Origin: Siphonodentalium dalli
Lineage: Eukaryota; Mollusca; Scaphopoda; Gadilida; Siphonodentaliidae
Reading direction: 5' to 3'
Assembly: GCA_032622095.1 (NCBI GenBank)
Contig: CP136066.1
Coordinates: 170,512,664 to 170,576,663, forward strand
DNA: 64,000 nt
A program made the translations under genes and the position numbers. Of the stretch, positions 56,310 to 64,000 are shown in pieces. Numbering within the stretch: position 1 is the stretch's first letter; each line of letters begins with the position of its first letter. Below the pieces are notes generated by a model, which saw only the letters and a program-made list of their open reading frames with translations, searched no databases and was not told where the DNA came from.

Positions 56310-57050
56310 CAGAAAAGAGCGTTATGCGCTAGTCTATTCCTGATATGGCAGCAATATAGAGCGTTTGTCTTACTTCTGGCAAAAAGTTGAAAACGGCTGA
56401 ACTATGGCCGTGACTTTGGCAAGTGTTTTTTCAGAGCATGTGAAGCCGGCATATCAATAGTTCTTTTATTTATCGTCCTATCGTACCCGTCGCTCCAAAT
56501 TACATAGAAAAAAATTTGAAGGTTCGAATGAGCCATGTCCGTTTAAAGACACGGTTGGCCTTGGTGGTGGGTATCCTGTGAAAATATCTCCACCCGTCAA
56601 AAACCGCTACAAACAGAAAGAACATCAAAATGTAGATAGACTTTGTCCGTATAATATACAAATAAGAAATATCGCATAAACAGTATGTTATGGCCATATG
56701 TTTGACCATTGTTTTGTAAACAAAAGCGTAAAAAGTAACTTTTCTGGTGTTTGTTTATATTATGATGGTAAACATAAAGAGCGTTCTTTGTTGGTGAATA
56801 CCTGATATGGAACTAATAAAGAGCGTTTATGCCATTTGTGTGTGATTAGCCAGTAGCATTGTGCTGTCTTCTGTAACACAATCAGGCTCTTGCTTAGGTA
56901 CAATATAGTAGGTCTTTATGATAACATGCTGTTTACGCGATGGTCATGGTATATATGAACGCAACTGTATGCGTTTTACTGTTTTTCTGTTTACGGTGTT
57001 TGGGACAAATATGAATATTTTCGACAATTATAAGGCCGCACGTGCCTTTA
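56310..57050. repeat. Family H repeat, plus copy
   Basis: About 510 bases (56530-57050) match 60805-61315 in reverse, for example CCGTCAAAAACCGCTACAAA and ATAAAGAGCGTT words. Two such copies facing each other could form a large stem. A minus-strand open frame here begins with a hydrophobic stretch (YILMFFLFVAVF). Confidence 0.65.
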
Positions 57051-57261
57051 AGTAATCAAGGGGGAGATCAAGTGACCAATTTTGACACCCGATACGGATA
57101 AAAAATAGTCTATAGTAAAACAAATTTGTTAACAAATATTGGCCTTCGGTACAGTGTTGCATGCCAATCTGACGCTCTGGCATGCCAAAATTGCTTCACT
57201 ACAACTAATCCCCATAAGTACAGGCTAATACTACTGCATGCTTCACTACACCCAAACAAGC

Positions 57262-57401
57262 ACAGTTACTGGACATAAAGTCCCAAGGTTTTAATCGAAT
57301 TTATAAATCGGTATACTAATATGAGTTCCTTATATTATAGTATACCGATTTATAAATTCGATTCAAACCTTATTTTTGGGACTTTATGTCCAGTAACTGT
57401 G
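57262..57401. repeat. Palindrome, 140 bp
   Basis: CACAGTTACTGGACATAAAG is mirrored by CTTTATGTCCAGTAACTGTG, with a second stem TCGAATTTATAAATCGGTAT. The right arm alone recurs at about 60165-60228. Confidence 0.78.
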
Positions 57402-58500
57402 ACAGGAAACAATATTAGTTGACAAAATAACGGATATATTTGAAATTAGCAATATTCACTATCCGGGATTTTGTGATCTATTTTGGCAAGATCGCCCTCC
57501 CCTGGGCAATATTTGAAATTGAAAAAGATTCCCCCTCAACCGCATCCACTTTGTATGAGAAATTTGACTTATTGTTGACCAAACTGAATTACCTGTGGTG
57601 TTGAAAATTCTTTGAGACAAATCGCCGTTATTTCGTCAAAGTACGTTTCAATTCAGGCTATGGTCTTACAATCTCGTCCAAATACGGATACGATAGGCGA
57701 GAATCGCATGCGTTTTGATATGTCGATGCCGTCTGGAGAGTTTGGCGGGACCAGCATCCCGTCTCGATTTGCTCAGTCTACCCTTGATGCTATAAAGTGG
57801 TAGCCGCGGGCGCTTATATATAGAGTTGTTTTTATGAGCTGGCGCGACCTGACTGCCTCGATATCAATTTGAAAAAGGGGTGACGTTGCTTAACAGTCTT
57901 AGACAGTGCCGTCCGCCTCCTAAAAGTGATTTTTCCTATAGTGTTTTTGAAACGTGTCTGTTTGTGGTGTCATTCTTTTGGTATGATTTTGTACTAAATA
58001 ACGGGTATGTTAGAGTTACATTTCTTTGAATTTTACAATCGAAACATATTCGCATGCGATGCTGAGTCACGCGGGACACGGCAAACTAAATCGCGCGCAA
58101 ATTGGCTTGCGATTTTTCAGCATCCCACCCCATTTGGCATGCGATAGCGTTTGTACTAGGTGTTCAATTAGTGTTATCACCCCTCCGATAGTGTTACTTG
58201 TTTGGTTGCAGCGAAGCAATTTTGGCATGCCAGACCGGCAGATTTGCATTAGCCTGTACTGAAGGCTAATATTTCTTAACAATTTTCTTCTTTACTACAG
58301 TATAACGCAGGTCCGTACTGTTATCGGGTGAATTTTGAACGCGGATTTCCATGCACATCGCTGGAGTATAAGTTGAGGTATACATGATTTCAGGTGTGAT
58401 TTGTTGTGATATTGGGATTAAAAGATATCCGTTTAAAGGAACATCCGTTAAACCCGCCATAAACAGAAAGATTATTAAAATATACACTGTTATTAAAAAA
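57340..58500. repeat. Duplicated module, copy 1
   Basis: 57340-57650 and 58120-58490 match 60155-60490 and 60494-60805, which lie next to each other there. Copy 1 thus carries about 470 extra bases (57660-58120). The minus strand of 58266-58487 holds a 73-codon frame with a hydrophobic start (YILIIFLFMAGL). Confidence 0.65.
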
Positions 58501-58592
58501 TAACCGTTATTTTATGGCACAATGTGCTGGCAAATTTGCTGCCGTTATATACAATGGCTGTGAAAATACGGTAATTCCCGTAAAATCTTTTG

Positions 58593-58985
58593 AATTATAT
58601 TTTCCGTAAAAAAAATGAATTTGATCTGAATTAACGGAACTTCTGTAGAAAATTTTAATTATATTTTCCGTAAAAACAAAAATTAAATTGATCTAAATTA
58701 ACGGAACTTCCGTGGAATTTTTAAATTATATTTTCCGTAAAAAAAATGAAACTGTTCCAAATTAACGGAACTTCCATAATAATAATAAATGACCCGCTCC
58801 GAAAAATTATAGAACTTAGTAATGAATTAACGGAACTTCCGTTAAATTTTTAATAACCCGATCCGTAAAATCATGGAACATATATAATGAATTGACGGAA
58901 CTTCCGTGTAGAATTCAAATGACACAATCCGTAGAATCATATATACCATGTCGCGCGCATAAATTAACGGAACTTTGTTTTGAGC
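58593..58985 (+). repeat. About 63-bp tandem repeat, 6 diverged copies
   Basis: AATTAACGGAACTTCCGT and ATATTTTCCGTAAAA words alternate about every 63 bases, becoming less similar to the right. Confidence 0.7.
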
Positions 58986-60145
58986 TTTCAAAGAAAATAA
59001 AATAAACGACTCAAAAGAAGTAAGTCCGCCCCCCCCCCCCTCATATAGTCTTTTGAAACTTGGGATCAAATTGAGATCCAGATAAATGCTACACATTGTG
59101 GGAGTTCATTATCCTGATGGTTTTCTAACCTTCATCTGAATATCTCTTGTTTGGAAAATTTCCCATTTAAAAAAATCACCCTTCTAACAAAAGCAAGAAC
59201 TGATGGGTTAGTTGGATGATGAATGTTTTTATTAGTGTCACCATGCAGTTTTTGTACTGCATGAGATTTTCTTGGACTTGACCAGTTGTCGCTGTCTGGG
59301 AAACTTGTGGGCATGATTTTGAGCCACCCCTGTCTGGCCAAATGCAGTCACTTTAAAGGATCCAAATCATTCATGGCAAACCCAAAACTGTTATCGCCAT
59401 TGATTTATTGAGGCGAATAGCCTCATAAAACAGGTCGCTTTATGGATAGGGGTTTTAACGAATGTGACATGAAAACTTGTCCACATTTCAGGAAACTGGC
59501 TATGCGAAAGGCCGCTTCAAAAATGGACTGATTTCACATAGCTGGTTGCTTGAAAATTGTTTTCTTCTTGAATTAGGTGAAGAATACCCATTCTGTGAGC
59601 AATATGGGTTATGGGGGTAGTTGAGTTCAATGGATTTATGGCGACAGCTAGCCATTTGTTATTTCTGTGTATGGGACAGGGATCTTTTCAAGTGAATGCA
59701 GTGGACCAGATATGGGGGTGTTTCAAAATGCCTCTAATTTCCACATATTGATATACCTGGTTGATATCATGATCCAGTAAGAAGGCAGTAATAACTTATA
59801 TACTAACAAGGCAGGTGACAGTTTATCCTGTTAACCCATCAACAGAAGATTTTGTTGACTATCAAAGTTGAAAGTGTGATTTTTGAAAATGAATTTTTTC
59901 CAATTAAGAGACGTTGAGAGGAAGATTAGAAATTGGGGATAACTTCCATAGTGTGCAGCATTCACCTGGATCTCAATTTGTTCCTAGATTCAAAAGAATC
60001 GGATGAATAGCATCGGAGATATATGATATTATGAAGGGGGGACTTGCTTTCCCCGAGGTGTTTATTTTTTGAAATTATGTTCAGGCAACTCATAACTAAA
60101 ATTCCAAGTGATACATTATCTCTCTGCTCCCTTCAGGCATTGACC
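58986..60145. other. No gene recognised
   Basis: A poly-C run near 59030. A 69-codon minus-strand frame near 59341 has no domain. Nothing else supported. Confidence 0.4.
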
Positions 60146-60149
60146 ATAA

Positions 60150-60810
60150 ATTGAGTTCCTTATATTAGTATACCGATTTATAAATTCGATTCAAACCTTA
60201 TTTTGGTGACGTTTTGTCCAGTAACTGTGACACAAGTAACAATAATAGTTGACAAAATAACGGAGATATTTGAAATTAGCAATATTCACTATCCGGCCTT
60301 TTGTGATCTATTTTGGCAAGATCGCCCCCCCCCCCCCCCCGGGCAATATTTGAAATTGAAAAAGATTCCCCCATCAACCGCATCCACTTTAAAGGAGAAA
60401 TTTGACTTATTGTTGACCAAACTTAATTACTTGTGGTGTTGTAAATTATTTCAGACAAATCGCCGTTATTTCGTCAAAGTACGTTTCAATTAGAGTTATC
60501 ACCCTTCCGATATTGTTACTTGTTTGGTTGCAGCGAAGCAATTTTGGCATGCCAGAGCGTCAGATTGCCATTAGCCTGTACTGAAGGCTAATATTTCTTA
60601 ACAATTTTCCTCTTTACTACAGTATAATGCAGGTCCGTACTGGTATCGGGTGAATTTTGAACGCGGATTTCCATGCACATCGCTGGAGTATAAGTTGAGG
60701 TATACATGATTTCAGGTGTGACTTGATGTGATATTGGGATTAAAAGATATCCGTTTAAAGGCACATCCGTTAAACCCGCCATAAACAGAAAGATTATTAA
60801 AATATGCTAT
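60150..60810. repeat. Duplicated module, copy 2
   Basis: Matches copy 1 (57340-58500) minus its central insert. The minus-strand frame (60588-60782) differs from that in copy 1 at 5 of 64 residues; I count 5 amino-acid-changing and 1 silent base change, so there is no sign of protein-level constraint. Confidence 0.65.
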
Positions 60811-61330
60811 GCTTTAAAGGCACGTGAGGCCTTAATTGTCGAAAATATTCATATTTGTTCCAAACATTGTAAACAGAAAAACATTAAAACGCATACAGTT
60901 TCGTTCATATATACCATGACCATCGCGTAAACAGCATGATATCGTAAGACATACTATATTTTACCTAAGCAAGAGCCTGATTGTGTTACAGAAGACCGCA
61001 CAATGCTACTGGCTAATCACACACAAATGACATAAACGCTCTTTATTAGTTCCATATCAGGAATTTTCCAACAAAGAACGCTCTTTATGTTTACCATCAT
61101 AATATAAACAAACGCCAGAAAAGTTACTTTTTATGCTTTTGTTTACATAACAATGGTCAAACATATGACAATAACATACTGTTTATGCGATATTTCTTAT
61201 TTGTATACGGACAAAGTCTATCTACATTTTGATGTTCTTTCTGTTTGTAGCGGTTTTTGACGGGTGGAGATATTTTCACAGGATACCCACCGCCAAGGCC
61301 AATCGTACCTTTAATCTCTAAGACATGTTA
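60805..61330. repeat. Family H repeat, inverted copy
   Basis: Reverse of 56530-57050, including AACGCTCTTTAT words and GAGATATTTTCACAGGATAC. Confidence 0.65.
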
Positions 61331-61614
61331 CTGACAAGATGTGCACTATTTACAAAGTGCTAAATGTGCTCTGTGTCACCGTGAATCACCCCCCCCCCCA
61401 ATCGCCACGGTGTTGAGTGTTTTCACACTATCAGTATACTATATATTCTACTTTTGGTATATCCTTTAGGAATTTTTCATAATTTGGTAACTTTTATTTC
61501 CAAAATATAACATATACAGACATGGCCATCCATGCCTTTAACATGAAAAACAACATGAACAATATTTGTATTATCAATAGAACATGTACACTTGTACTTG
61601 TAATTTCTATCATT
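61331..61614. repeat. Repeat related to 34900-35190
   Basis: GTCACCGTGAATCACC, a C-run, CACGGTGTTGAGTGTTTT and AATTTGGTAACTTTTAT in the same order as at 34985-35190. Confidence 0.5.
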
Positions 61615-62465
61615 CATATCGAACGAACGAACGAACGAATATTTTATTATAGTGACATGTGTGTAAAGTGTATACAAAACATCACATACAGGTGCTAACA
61701 ATGTCGAGTAACAAAAATAACAACACACCCGGCCAATAAGGCCTATAAGTCACTTTAAACAAAATAATAAAGAAAATTGTTGTGCACATTCATGGGATAG
61801 AAAAGGTTTTGCTAAGAAGATCTTGTCTTTTTTGATAAGCACTATAGAGAAATTTAGCTACTTGAAGAGGATACCGATTCATTAGCCGAGTAAGCAAGCC
61901 GACGTCACTAAATTGTGTCTGTCCATGTTCAATCGCGATATACGACATCAGTTTTGATCGCAAGTGTTTATATGCTCGACAGTTAAGGAGAAAATGTGTC
62001 TCGTCTTCAACTTGACTACAATCACACAGAGAACAATATCTCTTGTCGGAATCTTCCTTATTATACCTCCCAGTCTCAATATTCAAGGGGAGAACACCGC
62101 ATCGAAATTGTGCCATAATCGATCTTTCAGCTTTACTGATGTTAAGAGTTACATATCTTTCTAGTTCGTATGTGTTAAATAATATATAGGTTCTCAATTT
62201 AGGTAATTTTTTTGTATCTGCAGACCAAGTTTTCTGAAAATGTCTCTTAAGGGCTTCATGACACTCATCGAGATTACACATTCGTCTATCGTCAAATATA
62301 TTATTCATGTTCAGTATCTGTGTGATTAATTTAAAGTGGGCAGCCCAACTATCTTTCTTACAGTTTAAGATGTCCCATAAAAATACTTGTTTTGTAATTC
62401 TGCCAGCGTGCATGGTCAATAAACGATTCCAGAATCTCAGCATCGAATACCACCATATCACACAG
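61615..62465 (-). mobile_element. LINE 3' end, minus strand
   Basis: The minus-strand end carries AATAAAATATTCGTTCGTTC (near 61645), a simple repeat tail typical of LINE 3' ends. It is 5'-truncated near 62465, where family H-like sequence begins. Confidence 0.8.
61790..62461 (-). pseudogene. LINE ORF2 C-terminal fragment
   Basis: 223 open codons on the minus strand. The region after the reverse transcriptase is recognised by AERSIMAQFRCGVLPLNIE and the Cys/His cluster CSLCDCSQVEDETHFLLNC followed by RAYKHLRSKLM, widespread at the C-terminus of invertebrate LINE proteins. No reverse-transcriptase core is present, so it is a dead 3' remnant. The frame is intact, suggesting a fairly young insertion. 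It differs from the LINE at 40670. Confidence 0.82.
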
Positions 62466-62509
62466 GCATCGCGAAATTAATACGTCGGCAGCGATCAGTA
62501 AAACTAAGA

Positions 62510-62580
62510 ATTGAGAACGCTCTTTATTGTCTACCGCTTTTTGAGGACGAAAGCATAAACGCTCTTTATAAGATACGATC
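62510..62580. repeat. Family H fragment
   Basis: AACGCTCTTTATTGTCTACC and AAACGCTCTTTATAAG, reversed relative to 52500-52680. Confidence 0.5.
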
Positions 62581-62736
62581 ATTGGAATTGTTGCTAACAT
62601 GACATAAACGTGTAAGGACTTTGAAAGTCGATATCTGGCTATCAAACCCTCTGTTAATGGTTAATGGGTATGTTCTAATCATGTTCTGGAATAGAGAACG
62701 TACAAATTGTGGATTTATGAGGTGATCGACCGCGGA

Positions 62737-62828
62737 CACAGGTCCCCGGAAAAAAAATTGACCCCACCCCAATACTTAGGATTAAGTACTATTGGGGGTG
62801 TGGTAAATTTTTGTTCTGGGGACCTGTG
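62737..62828. mobile_element. hAT-like hairpin MITE (family F), exact duplication
   Basis: 92 bases, ends CACAGGTCCCCGG and GGGGACCTGTG, flanked by an exact 8-base direct repeat ACCGCGGA (62729-62736 and 62829-62836). The copy at 50281-50394 shares both ends. Confidence 0.85.
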
Positions 62829-62854
62829 ACCGCGGATAGGGCATGTTTAACCGC

Positions 62855-63480
62855 GTTATTGTCCCCCGAAAACAATATTTGTGGGGGACTATTGCAATCA
62901 GCCGCGTCCGTCCGTGCTTCCCGTCCGTCCGGAGTTATAACTCTAGTAATGAAACTTGGTATGTAGGTGTCTCAACCAAGAACACAGGTGCTCTGCAATT
63001 CTGGGTTTGATCCGATGTTCTTTTATGGAGTTATTTCCCTTTTTTCAATTTTTTTTTTAACTTCCGGATGATATCTTAAGTTTGGATCCTTTAATTGCAA
63101 ATACCGTTTTTATGTGGATCAGTCATATCAAGATACAGGTTGAGTTCGAATTTGAGTTTGATCAGATGATTTTTTTCTAGAGTTATGGACTTTTTTCGAC
63201 TTAAAAAAAATTCAATTTTTCTTGTTTTTTCTTTGGTTTCCGGATGATAACTCAAGTTTGGATTGTTTAATTGGAAATTCTGTTTTTTTATGGGTCGTTC
63301 ATATCAAAATACAGGTCAAGTTCGAATTTGAGTTTGATCCAATAATTTTCCCCTGAGTTATGGGTCTTTCGACTTTGAAAAACATGTTTTATAACCTTCA
63401 TGGTGTACTCAACTCCTCCTGCAGTTTTGATCGTAGATATTTGAAACTTCAGAGTATTGTTACCCACATATTTTACCCAC
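62855..63480 (+). repeat. GTCC-headed dispersed repeat
   Basis: Head hairpin GTCCCCCGAAAACAA/TTTGTGGGGGAC, GTCCGTCC words, then about three diverged units each with TTCCGGATGATA, GAGTTATG and TCAAGTTCGAATTTGAG phrases. Confidence 0.65.
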
Positions 63481-63672
63481 ACTTTGGAGATGTGCAACAT
63501 GTATATAGATGACGGAAAAATATTATTTTACGGAATTATTAACCCTTTCGACTTAGAACATTTCAACATTTGTTTTAAATTTCTTTAACAAAGCGGCATC
63601 GACTTGCCACGTTGATGGGGGACACTGTGGTTGGCCGACCTTTTATTATAAATGGTGGTTACATCAAATCGC

Positions 63673-63926
63673 TTTAATCCTTCCTATACTAAAGCATCAT
63701 TAATGAGCAGTTATCTCATAGGAAATGTTCAGATAATAAGTTCAACGAGGTCGTTTGTTGAACTGATTATATAAACATTTTCCTCAATAAATAGGGCCCC
63801 TTCTGCACTTTTATTTATTTGTCGTCTGTTTTTATCACCTTAACATCCCTCCAAATTAATAATGGATCATCCCAATGTACACTTTTTAACTGACTGGGAG
63901 AATCCATTTAGCGCAGAAAGGGTTAA
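63673..63926. repeat. Copy of the 49415-50213 element without insert
   Basis: TATACTAAAGCATCATTAAT at the left and GCAGAAAGGGTTAA at the right; the middle (AGGGCCCCTTCTGCACTTTT) matches 49562-49580. Confidence 0.6.
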
Positions 63927-64000
63927 ATTGTCTAATGAATTTGATTTCATTCACACACCGCTATTAATGGCCTCGATCCAACATCCGATGACGTCAACGG

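Noticed and set aside
57612-57803. 63-codon plus-strand frame
   Set aside because: No domain, inside a duplicated repeat module; the second module copy does not keep it.

Overview
The window is animal nuclear DNA: long AT-rich introns, canonical CAG splice acceptors, many nested short transposable elements, non-LTR retrotransposons, and no bacterial-type gene packing. The abundance of ACATGTA-type words, poly-C/poly-G runs and repeats with a GTCC-repeat head suggests a marine invertebrate, possibly a mollusc or other lophotrochozoan. The taxon is an impression, not a proof.

The main content (about 2.4-45.7 kb, all on +) is a tandem array of ten short exons. Each begins directly after a CAG acceptor in phase 0, encodes two C2H2 zinc fingers (three in exon 2), and ends at its own stop codon. 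None has an obvious start codon or N-terminal domain of its own. Coordinates are 2435-2701, 10594-10929, 15385-15606, 23610-23816, 24669-24953, 29882-30124, 31639-31851, 32212-32391, 39505-39711 and 45160-45669. The simplest reading is a set of alternative 3'-terminal exons of one transcription-factor gene whose shared 5' exons lie outside the window. This resembles the insect BTB zinc-finger loci lola and mod(mdg4), where a common N-terminus is spliced to one of many zinc-finger exons. The second finger nearly always carries FYRxD (Arg at helix -1, Asp at +2), while +3 and +6 vary between exons, so the array looks like a cassette of DNA-binding specificities.

The introns are packed with mobile-element debris. 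I see TTAA-flanked MITEs with internal hairpins, TA-flanked palindromic MITEs, hAT-like elements with exact 8-bp target duplications (18279-21703, 30734-31547, 62737-62828), a Harbinger-like MITE, minisatellites, and a 5'-truncated LINE (40670-44141) that is split by a palindromic MITE.

From about 46 kb on, no zinc-finger exon is seen. The only other convincing host coding sequence is a leucine-rich-repeat-like 3' terminal exon on the minus strand (56073-55003). It is followed by duplicated and inverted repeat modules (56.3-61.3 kb), a minus-strand LINE 3' end (about 61.6-62.5 kb) and further repeats.
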